IMG/VR virus record: IMGVR_UViG_3300047476_000131 | Location: 1 to 24,993 of that record | Strand: one strand, 5' to 3' | Source of the DNA: a virus | Length of the DNA: 24,993 bases | Shown: piece after piece, positions 15,712 to 22,812 of the stretch | Layout: every line of letters begins with the position of its first letter | Position numbering within the stretch: position 1 is the stretch's first letter | Position numbers and translations under genes: made by a program | Notes under the pieces: model-generated | The model's input: only the letters and a program-made list of their open reading frames with translations | Told to the model about the DNA's origin: nothing | Databases searched by the model: none

Positions 15712-17292
15712 TTAAACTACAGCACCATATAAAGTTCCTGGTGCAGCAATTATTAACTGTTTACCGTTTTTCTCAATGGCTTTTCCACCAAGACCTACTG
15801 AAACTACATCAACTGCCGGAGTAATAGAACCTATACCTCCAGAAGCACCCCAACCTCCACCACCACCGCCACCATCTGTGGTTGCAACAGCTGTACCATT
15901 GGAACCTACTGCATCTAGAGTTCCACCTTGGCCGCCTTTGGCTTGTGCAGGTAATCCACTTGCTCCACCGCCGCCACCTCCTGTGCCGCCACCAAGGCCT
16001 CGAACATCAACACCAGGTATTCCGCCTTGACCGCCAGTTCCATTTGGAATTCTTCCACCACCGCCACCAGAACCATATTGACTTCCTGTTGCTGATGTAG
16101 CAATACTACCAGAAGAACCAGATAATCCTATTGCGCCACCAGCACCACCGGCAGCTACAGAACCAGTAGATGATCCTCCAGTAAATGATGCTGTTGCAGT
16201 TATCATGGCGTTAGTGCCCTCACCTGTAACTACAAACAGTGAACTATTTGGATCTGCACCTTTTATTCCCATGAAAACGAAAGCTCTTCTTTGTGATGTC
16301 CATGTTGATGGGTTAGTTGCAGGAGCTCCAAAATTACTTGTTAAATAATCTCTTACTGCTAGTGTCATAGTAGCAGCATCTAAAACTTCCATTAAAACAA
16401 TTCTACCAGTAGGTAAATTCTGTAAAGCTATAAGTAACGCATTACTGTCGTTTAGATCGCCTGTTCTATTTGGCCATGTATCGTAACATACTGCTGATTC
16501 TACGGCTGAGTTTTGTGGATTTAATACCACAACATTTATACCTCTACTACTTAATGGTATATCTCCTACGTTTCCTATTACTGGTGGATTAAATTTATGT
16601 AGTCCCGTTCTATCTGGACATGTTATCTTAGTACCAAAAACACTGATAAATGCATTGTTTGCTTTACCGTTATTTGCTATTCCAAATGTTGTTGCATCAT
16701 AACCTACACTTCTGACAATAATATCACCTGTAGGATTACTTTCAAATGCACCAGTAGCTATTGAACCAAAATTCAAAGTAGCTGATGTACTGGAACCACT
16801 ACCTAGTGAACCACCATATGTTGATCCACCATAACCACCACCGGCACCACCGCCTCCTGATCCTGATGTTGATCTATTTGCAGCTGCACCGCCGCCTCCA
16901 CCACCAGCGATAAAGTTATAATTGAATATTGTTGTATTAGCACTTAATGATATGGCCGTGCCACCATTTGTGGCTGCAACAGTACCTAATTCTCCACCAT
17001 AGGCACCACCGTCGCCACCACGACCCATTATATAACCTTTATTGATAACGTAGATGGTGTCGTTTGCGTTCCATCCACTAACTGTTAACGCTGGTGTAGA
17101 AATACTGTTTGAGTATAGGTAGATATTATCTGATATTGTTAATGTTGCAGTAGTGTTGCCTGCTATATAACCAGGAACTTTGTCAGGACTAAAAGTGTAT
17201 GTTTCAGTGTTTGACGTTAAGTTTGCATACAACAATGGACCATTGGTAGGATTACTACTACCACCAATCATTAACATGGAGATTATACTCAT
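15712..17292 (-). CDS. Glycine-rich adhesin with an internal FAM3/GG-type domain
   Basis: This 526-residue protein is a probable receptor-binding adhesin. Residues 1-90 form a beta-rich N-terminus ending YVINKGYIMGRGGDGG. Residues about 91-165 and 372-497 are glycine-rich with runs of up to eight or so Gly, like the polyglycine-helix segments of gp38-type adhesins from T-even phages. Between them, residues about 186-370 read as a GG (FAM3/ILEI-like) domain: RGINVVVLNPQNS, CYDTWPN, LPTGRIVLMEVLDAAT and RRAFVFMGIKGAD match the order of motifs in FAM3 proteins. The only two cysteines, C225 and C269, both fall in this domain. The C-terminus ends GKQLIIAAPGTLYGAVV. It starts 1 nt after the repeat-fibre stop. 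The gp38-like role is inferred from glycine content and position; the GG domain call is stronger. Confidence 0.82.
   Translation of the reverse strand: MSIISMLMIGGSSNPTNGPLLYANLTSNTETYTFSPDKVPGYIAGNTTATLTISDNIYLYSNSISTPALTVSGWNANDTIYVINKGYIMGRGGDGGAYGGELGTVAATNGGTAISLSANTTIFNYNFIAGGGGGGAAANRSTSGSGGGGAGGGYGGSTYGGSLGSGSSTSATLNFGSIATGAFESNPTGDIIVRSVGYDATTFGIANNGKANNAFISVFGTKITCPDRTGLHKFNPPVIGNVGDIPLSSRGINVVVLNPQNSAVESAVCYDTWPNRTGDLNDSNALLIALQNLPTGRIVLMEVLDAATMTLAVRDYLTSNFGAPATNPSTWTSQRRAFVFMGIKGADPNSSLFVVTGEGTNAMITATASFTGGSSTGSVAAGGAGGAIGLSGSSGSIATSATGSQYGSGGGGGRIPNGTGGQGGIPGVDVRGLGGGTGGGGGGASGLPAQAKGGQGGTLDAVGSNGTAVATTDGGGGGGGWGASGGIGSITPAVDVVSVGLGGKAIEKNGKQLIIAAPGTLYGAVV
16183..16737 (-). other. 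FAM3/ILEI-like GG domain region
   Basis: This encodes residues about 186-370 of the adhesin. The sequence order RG-hydrophobic strand-NP, C.D.W, a helix DSNALLIALQNLP, TGRIVLMEVLD, a helix in LAVRDYLTSNFG, and RRAFVFMGIKG follows the core of animal FAM3 proteins, where RGLNIAL, FDMW, GTLVFVASYDD and SWVFVGAKG occupy the same places. GG domains have been reported in phage long-tail-fibre proteins as well as in FAM3 and POMGNT1. Confidence 0.8.
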
Positions 17293-17293
17293 A

Positions 17294-18544
17294 TTAATTT
17301 AATCCTGCACCACTAATTACGAAATTGTTTGCAGCAAAACATAATATTGTGGCTAATCCATACTGACCCAGTGAAGTATTACCTCTTGTTCCTCGACCAG
17401 CAAAGAAGATGTTTGCGTTGGGTGCATTAGCAATATTCATTGCAAGAATAGAGTTATTGAAAATAGTAACAACATTACCTGTACCAAAAACATTATTTGG
17501 CACAACAACATAACCATTGGTAATTGAAATGTGTCGGCCGTTATCTTCTGATGTCAAGACATAAGATGAGGTTTTACTATTTTGTGGAATAGACCTTAAA
17601 CTTCCATATCGATCCGAAACTGAATACATTACTAAGTTTGGTTCAATATTTGATGATCTAATATTACCAGCAATCTGAGTATTGGCGATATTGATAATCT
17701 GATTGTTGGAAATTAAAGTAACAATGGTATTAGACCAAACATCTAAAATCTGGCTTGCTCTAATATTTCCAGTAATCTTCGTATTGGCGATATTAGCGAT
17801 CTGTGTATTAGAGATAAGTCCTGTTAATACATTACTATTTACATTTGAAATCTGTGCAGCATTAATCAAACCAGCAATCTGAGTATTAGCAATATTAATA
17901 ATTTGATTATTGGAAATTAATGTAACAATGGTATTAGACCAAACATCGAGAATTTGGCTTGCTCTAATATTTCCAGTAATTTTAGTATTGGCAATGTTAG
18001 CAATCTGGGTATTGGAAATCAAACCAGTCAATACATTGCTATTTACATTAGAAATCTGTGCTGCATTAATTAAACCAGAAATTTTTGTATTTGCAATACT
18101 TACAATCTGACTTGATGTAATTCCTGAACTTAGTTTAGAACCATCTATACCTGTAGCAAGTTGGTCATTAGTAATTAATCCGATAATCTTAGTGTTAGAA
18201 ATATTAGCAATCTGTGTATTGGAAATAAGTCCTGTTAACACGTTGCTATTTACATTAGAAATTTGTGCTGCATTGATTGTACCAATAATTTTTGTATTGG
18301 AGATATTAATAATCTGATTATTGGAGATTAAACCAATAATACTATTACTATACACATTTGCAACTTGATCGGCAGATAGTCTTGTACTAATTTGAGTATT
18401 GGCGATACTAATGAGGACATTAGATGCCGAATAAATTCTACCTTGTGAATCAACACCTATTCGTGGAACACTATTTGCTAGACCATAGACCGTATTACTA
18501 ACTGCGGTATTTGCTAAAACTGATCCTGTTACCTTTGTAGTCAT
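17294..18544 (-). CDS. Repeat tail fibre, likely beta-solenoid shaft with C-terminal knob
   Basis: This 416-residue protein has a short N-terminus with GVDSQGRIYSASN, then residues about 45-295 made of repeats of 15-17 residues of the type ISNTQIANIANTKITGNI. Regularly spaced Ile and Asn suggest a beta-solenoid or triple-stranded beta shaft. Residues 157-224 and 225-292 are an exact 68-residue tandem duplication. Residues about 318-416 form a C-terminal domain (TSSYVLTSEDNGRHISI, VVVPNNVFGTGNVVTIFN, LGQYGLATILCFAANNFVISGAGLN) of a type found at the ends of many phage tail proteins. An AGGGAAA ribosome site lies in the end of the previous gene, whose stop directly abuts this ATG. It is probably a side or short tail fibre; partner unknown. 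Confidence 0.8.
   Translation of the reverse strand: MTTKVTGSVLANTAVSNTVYGLANSVPRIGVDSQGRIYSASNVLISIANTQISTRLSADQVANVYSNSIIGLISNNQIINISNTKIIGTINAAQISNVNSNVLTGLISNTQIANISNTKIIGLITNDQLATGIDGSKLSSGITSSQIVSIANTKISGLINAAQISNVNSNVLTGLISNTQIANIANTKITGNIRASQILDVWSNTIVTLISNNQIINIANTQIAGLINAAQISNVNSNVLTGLISNTQIANIANTKITGNIRASQILDVWSNTIVTLISNNQIINIANTQIAGNIRSSNIEPNLVMYSVSDRYGSLRSIPQNSKTSSYVLTSEDNGRHISITNGYVVVPNNVFGTGNVVTIFNNSILAMNIANAPNANIFFAGRGTRGNTSLGQYGLATILCFAANNFVISGAGLN
17669..18076 (-). repeat. Perfect 68-residue tandem duplication (2 x 204 nt)
   Basis: Residues 157-224 (17873-18076) and 225-292 (17669-17872) of the 416-residue fibre are identical in protein, from GLINAAQ to NTQIA. By my hand alignment the two DNA copies differ at about 26 of 204 positions, all silent. 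Confidence 0.9.
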
Positions 18545-18856
18545 TTATTGTTTCCCTTTTAGTACATCCACTTCATGTTTCAAATCTTTGACTTGCTGAT
18601 TTAGTTCTTTAATTGCTTCAATCAATAGTACAGTTAAGTGTTCATATCGAACGGCCTTACTTGTTTGTTCTGCACCTAATGGTGTGAAGTCATAGACAAC
18701 TTCAGGAACAATTGGTTGTATCTCTTGAGCAATAACACCAAGTAGTCTGGTTTTGTTTGCATCTGATTTATAGTTATAGTAATAACCATTAATATTTGTT
18801 ATCTTATCTAGTGCAGTATCAATTCTTACGATGTTTTCTTTCAAGTTAACATCTGA
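18545..18856 (-). other. Peptidase S74 intramolecular chaperone domain
   Basis: This encodes residues 1246-1348. Cleavage is expected just before S1246 (codon 18854-18856), releasing a fragment of about 103 residues. The catalytic pair S1246/K1251, G1285 and the A-Q-E triplet at 1288-1290 are all present, so the domain looks active. The end (LNQQVKDLKHEVDVLKGK) is a typical coiled coil. Confidence 0.88.
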
Positions 18857-21800
18857 AGGTGAACCAAACGCAGTCATGTTACCTAATGATACTAGGTTAC
18901 CTGATGGATCAAGTGACATAAGAGATGTAAACGTAGTGCCAGCACTCTTGAACCAATTATGTGTATTACCTACCATCTGGTACATAGAACCAGTAGTTGC
19001 AGCACTATCAGCAGTCCAACTTCCATTATACCATGTATGGTTCGAGAAGTGTGCATAGTTAGTCGAACCTGATCCGGATGATATGTATGTATTACCAATC
19101 TTTGCAAAACTATTCTGTACTATGTTCAACGATCCAACAGTAGTATTTGCAGCAACACCCACACCAACAGAACCAAATTGAACTTGAGCTGTTGTGCCAT
19201 GTTGTGCAGCACTTATTGTTCCAGTAAGATTAGCTGTAGGTAAACTTATAGGCACATTGGTTGCACTTGTTATACGACCAGCAGCATCTACTGCGAATGA
19301 TGAGACATATCCTGCACCACCATAAGATGCGGCAGTAACACCAGAATTATTTAAATTAGCTGATGTGAATACACCAGTAACTTGAGTATTAGCAACACGT
19401 ATGATTACGTTTGATATTGCAGTAACACGTCCTGCTGCATCTACTGTTACAGAAGGAACAAATGCTGTATTACCATATGTGTTTACTGTAACACCAGTTG
19501 TTGTTAAGTTTGCTGATGAGAACAGGCCAGTAACTTGTGTACTTGGTATGATTAAATTACCATTAGAAGCTGCGGTAATTCTACCAGCATCATCTACAGT
19601 AATTATAGGATAAGTTGTTGTGTTACCATATGTTCTTGATAAAACACCAGTTGTTGTTAAGTTCGCTGATGAGAATAGGCCAGTAACTTGTGTACTTGGT
19701 ATTCTTATAAATGTGTTAGTTACTGATGTGATTCTACCTTTTGCATCTACAGTAATAGTTATAGATGTGTTTGTATTACCAAATGTACCAGCAGTAATGA
19801 GGTTTGGTAAATCAGGTTGAGCTGCTGTATTGGATACTGCTGTGATACGACCCGCAGGATCTACAGTTATTACTGGAATATAAGTGCTGTTACCAAAAGT
19901 AATACTTGAAAGATTACCTGTGGCGATTGTTACACCTGTATTTGTTAAGTTTGCTGATGAGAAACGACCAGTAATTTGTGTGTTAGCAACACTTACGTAT
20001 ACGTTTGATGCACCTGTAACACGTCCATTGGCATCTACGGTGAATGAAGGATAGAATGTAGTGTTGCCATATGTGGATGCCACAACACCGGTACCAGTTA
20101 AATTGGCAGAAGATAATAATAGTCCACTCACTGACGATGCAGGAATGGCCATTTTAACATTCGATACTGCTGTAACACGACCAGCTGCATCTACAGTTAT
20201 TACTGGTGTAAAGGTGGCATTTCCGTGTGGTGCATTAATATTAGTAGTAAGAAGTGTATTCAAGTTTGCTGATGTGAATACACCAACAACTTGTGTATTG
20301 TTTACGTTAGCAATTTGAGAACTTCTTATAAAACCACTAATCTTATTATTTGCTATCGCAGTAATCCAAGATGGATCTGAATATGATTGATTTGTGTATA
20401 TACCATTTGTTACTGTGGCAGCGTTACCAGCAATATTCATTGAGAATGTGTTGCCACTATTCAATGCATTTTTTACAAATGCAGTTGTAGCAATCATTGT
20501 ATTGCTTGTATTTACATGTGCTGTTACAGATTGTGGTGTATTCGATAGAACAACATTATTTCTCCATGCAACATTACCTATAATTGCATCGATTACTAAT
20601 TGAACTGTATTTGCATTTGTGCCTGTCCAATATGTGTTTGGAGTGAAGGCCGTGTTGTTTGCATAGTATGTTGTGTTCGCATAACCATCAACTTCAAATA
20701 GAATGTTGGTGCCAGGTTTAGGTGAATTGTCAAAATTATTAGTAACAGTATTAAATGATACTATTACACTATTCGATTCTCTATATTCTGATGGGTGTTG
20801 TCTTACACCGTCAATATAAACTCTTAATTGTCCTGAACCTGGAACATATGAAGGAACAAGATAAGAATTACCTGTACCATTTCCAGTATAAGTTAATCTA
20901 GACGTTCTAATGATTGAACCTGGTGTACTACCTGGTGCAGAAACATTATCTGATGATGTCCAGAAATAACTTCCTAATCCATTTGTTGCTAAGACTTGAC
21001 CAACTCCGGTAGAAGCAGGTAACAGTGAATCTAAAGCGCCAGCAGTAGATGTAGCACCTGTACCACCTTGAGTTACCGCTAATGCATTAGTTAACGTCAG
21101 ACCATCAAATGTTGGACTAGCTGTTGTTCTTAAATCTTGTGAAGTGTTAACAGTTAATACGTTGCCTGAACCCACAACGGTAACTCCATTATCACTCACA
21201 AAGGATATTATTCCATTATCTGGCGCAGCAGAACCTGTTGTACCAATAACTGAATTTAATGATGCGTTAGCTCTTGCATAAGCTGAAGTTGAGTATTCGC
21301 CTACTGTGTTTGCATAATTAAATGCTGATTGTCCTATATTATAGGCAGCGTTGGCCTGTCCTCTTACCCAAAGATCAAGTGCGTTATTTGCTGCGGTATA
21401 TGCTAGTTGTGCTGTGCTTAATCCTGTATTTGCAGTATTGTATGCGTTCTGTGCTAGTATATTTGCTGAGTTTGCTTTATCAAAAGCTGCGTTGGCATAT
21501 TCTCTAACCCAACTATCTTGAGCATTATTTGCAGTATTGAATCCTGCATTTGCCACATTAGCTGCATTATTTGCTGCATTAAATGCCGCTTGTGCAAATA
21601 GATTATTTAATTGAATACTATTATTCAGTGTGTTTGCGGCATTAGCACTAGCAGCATAAGTTGCACCAGAAGGTGTAGTAAAATCTAGATTAACTGAATC
21701 ACTTAAAACTTCTGATGTTAAAATTCTGTAAAAATTATCGTTTGTATATTTTGTTGGGAAGTTTGCTGTTGGACCTAATGAACTAATTTCCCAATATAAT

Positions 21801-22591
21801 TTAGTGGAGTTGTATTTAATTTCTGCATTGATACCACCACTTACAGACCTATCTTTTCTGATAGAAACGTTTGCTGAAACTGTACCTGTTGTAGCAGGAA
21901 AAATAATTGAACCGTTACTTACAGTGGTACCATCAAGTGAAAGTCCACCAGAAGATGAACCAGTTCCACCAACACTGAAACCACCATCACCAACAACAAT
22001 ACCTTTAACATAGGCCATTGCATTGTTAGCATCAATTAAGGTAGTTACGTTTGCTGTTCCTGTATTAATTCTTGTATTAATGCTGGAGAATATTGCAGTG
22101 TTTGTACTGTCGGTGTAATTCTTTGCAGCAGTTAAAGTTAAGGAGTCATTCGCCTGTAGGAATGCATTTGCAGTATCTACATAACTTGTTACATCACCTT
22201 GTGTACTGAATAGGCGACCAACAATCGTTAAGTTACCACTAATAATAGCGTTATTCGAAACAACTAGGCCAGTATTCGCACCATTGGCATAAATTATACC
22301 ATTTGAAGTTAGTGTAGTAGAGGTGTTTGTAAGTTCAATTGTGCCACCAACACGTAGGTTGTTCTGTATGTACGCACCAGAACCTATACCTTGAACTTGC
22401 ATCTGAGATGCAAAAATGGCGTTACTGGTTACCTGTAGACCCAAAGTCGGATCATTTAAATATAATGTGCCTGTATCTTTTACATAAAGACCTGATGCAA
22501 AATTATTGTTCTCTTTAACCAGATTGTTGGTTGTAACCATCCAATCACCATAGGTGTTGGCATAACTTAATAGATTAACTGTATTAGCCAT
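18545..22591 (-). CDS. Tail fibre/spike with C-terminal S74 self-cleaving chaperone
   Basis: This 1348-residue protein is a trimeric-type tail fibre. Residues 1-130 hold beta repeats (NLRVGGTIELTN, NLTIVG). Residues about 310-445 are Ala/Asn-rich helix-like repeats (NAAFDKANSANILAQNAYNTAN). Residues about 460-545 contain the common fibre motif VTQGGTGATSTAGAL. Residues about 560-640 include VYIDGVRQHPSEY, and ATTAFVKNAL is near 701. Residues about 765-1115 have seven VDAAGR(I/V)T units. The last 103 residues are an S74 intramolecular chaperone: S1246-D-V-N-L-K1251-E-N-I matches the Ser/Lys pair of endosialidase-type domains, followed by LLGVIAQEIQPIVPEVV and a terminal coiled coil. In that family the chaperone trimerises the fibre and cuts itself off before the Ser. 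It overlaps the upstream 75-residue gene by 8 nt. Confidence 0.88.
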   Translation of the reverse strand: MANTVNLLSYANTYGDWMVTTNNLVKENNNFASGLYVKDTGTLYLNDPTLGLQVTSNAIFASQMQVQGIGSGAYIQNNLRVGGTIELTNTSTTLTSNGIIYANGANTGLVVSNNAIISGNLTIVGRLFSTQGDVTSYVDTANAFLQANDSLTLTAAKNYTDSTNTAIFSSINTRINTGTANVTTLIDANNAMAYVKGIVVGDGGFSVGGTGSSSGGLSLDGTTVSNGSIIFPATTGTVSANVSIRKDRSVSGGINAEIKYNSTKLYWEISSLGPTANFPTKYTNDNFYRILTSEVLSDSVNLDFTTPSGATYAASANAANTLNNSIQLNNLFAQAAFNAANNAANVANAGFNTANNAQDSWVREYANAAFDKANSANILAQNAYNTANTGLSTAQLAYTAANNALDLWVRGQANAAYNIGQSAFNYANTVGEYSTSAYARANASLNSVIGTTGSAAPDNGIISFVSDNGVTVVGSGNVLTVNTSQDLRTTASPTFDGLTLTNALAVTQGGTGATSTAGALDSLLPASTGVGQVLATNGLGSYFWTSSDNVSAPGSTPGSIIRTSRLTYTGNGTGNSYLVPSYVPGSGQLRVYIDGVRQHPSEYRESNSVIVSFNTVTNNFDNSPKPGTNILFEVDGYANTTYYANNTAFTPNTYWTGTNANTVQLVIDAIIGNVAWRNNVVLSNTPQSVTAHVNTSNTMIATTAFVKNALNSGNTFSMNIAGNAATVTNGIYTNQSYSDPSWITAIANNKISGFIRSSQIANVNNTQVVGVFTSANLNTLLTTNINAPHGNATFTPVITVDAAGRVTAVSNVKMAIPASSVSGLLLSSANLTGTGVVASTYGNTTFYPSFTVDANGRVTGASNVYVSVANTQITGRFSSANLTNTGVTIATGNLSSITFGNSTYIPVITVDPAGRITAVSNTAAQPDLPNLITAGTFGNTNTSITITVDAKGRITSVTNTFIRIPSTQVTGLFSSANLTTTGVLSRTYGNTTTYPIITVDDAGRITAASNGNLIIPSTQVTGLFSSANLTTTGVTVNTYGNTAFVPSVTVDAAGRVTAISNVIIRVANTQVTGVFTSANLNNSGVTAASYGGAGYVSSFAVDAAGRITSATNVPISLPTANLTGTISAAQHGTTAQVQFGSVGVGVAANTTVGSLNIVQNSFAKIGNTYISSGSGSTNYAHFSNHTWYNGSWTADSAATTGSMYQMVGNTHNWFKSAGTTFTSLMSLDPSGNLVSLGNMTAFGSPSDVNLKENIVRIDTALDKITNINGYYYNYKSDANKTRLLGVIAQEIQPIVPEVVYDFTPLGAEQTSKAVRYEHLTVLLIEAIKELNQQVKDLKHEVDVLKGKQ
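19247..20287 (-). repeat. Roughly 50-residue VDAAGRIT repeats in the S74 fibre
   Basis: Residues about 769-1115 contain seven units with a VD.AGR(I/V)T.(V/A)(S/T)N core and, in most, a (V/I)TG.FSSANL(T/N) start. Spacing is 38 to 58 residues; most units are 51-52. The same core appears once near the start of the 416-residue fibre (GVDSQGRIYSASN) and in related form in the giant fibre (YAANGRITSVG). Confidence 0.75.
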
Positions 22592-22811
22592 TCTTGTTCT
22601 TATCCAATAGTTGTAACATTAATTGCTTGATCTCACCCATATCTTCTTTGATATTAGCGATCTCTGCCTTCACAGTATTTATCTCATCTTTTTGGGTCTT
22701 TAACATACGAACTTTAGAAAGATATTCGTTTTTGGCCATATCATCCGTATTCATTAACGCCATACTTTCAGTATCTCTAATAAAATTTGTTCCTGTTACT
22801 TTAACAAACAT
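22584..22811 (-). CDS. Small coiled-coil virion-cluster protein
   Basis: This 75-residue protein starts MFVKVTGTNFIRD and continues with a long charged helix (residues about 30-72, including EYLSKVRMLKTQKDEIN and IKEDMGEIKQLMLQLLDK) with clear heptad spacing, so it is probably an oligomeric coiled coil. The ATG at 22811 is preferred over one at 22847, because it follows the previous stop by one base, has AGGAA upstream, and begins the part I recognise from similar small proteins in marine T4-like phages. Its stop overlaps the start of the S74 fibre by 8 nt. It may be a linker or assembly factor for the fibre that follows; function is not established. Confidence 0.65.
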   Translation of the reverse strand: MFVKVTGTNFIRDTESMALMNTDDMAKNEYLSKVRMLKTQKDEINTVKAEIANIKEDMGEIKQLMLQLLDKNKNG

Positions 22812-22812
22812 G

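Noticed and set aside
15776-16030. Proline-rich 84-residue plus-strand reading frame
   Set aside because: It is the antisense of the glycine-rich adhesin; Gly codons read in reverse give Pro codons. No ribosome site or independent support.
9854-18544. Possible diversity-generating retroelement acting on the fibres or lectins
   Set aside because: No reverse transcriptase gene and no template/variable repeat pair with adenine-specific differences was seen; the differences between repeat copies are spread over all bases.
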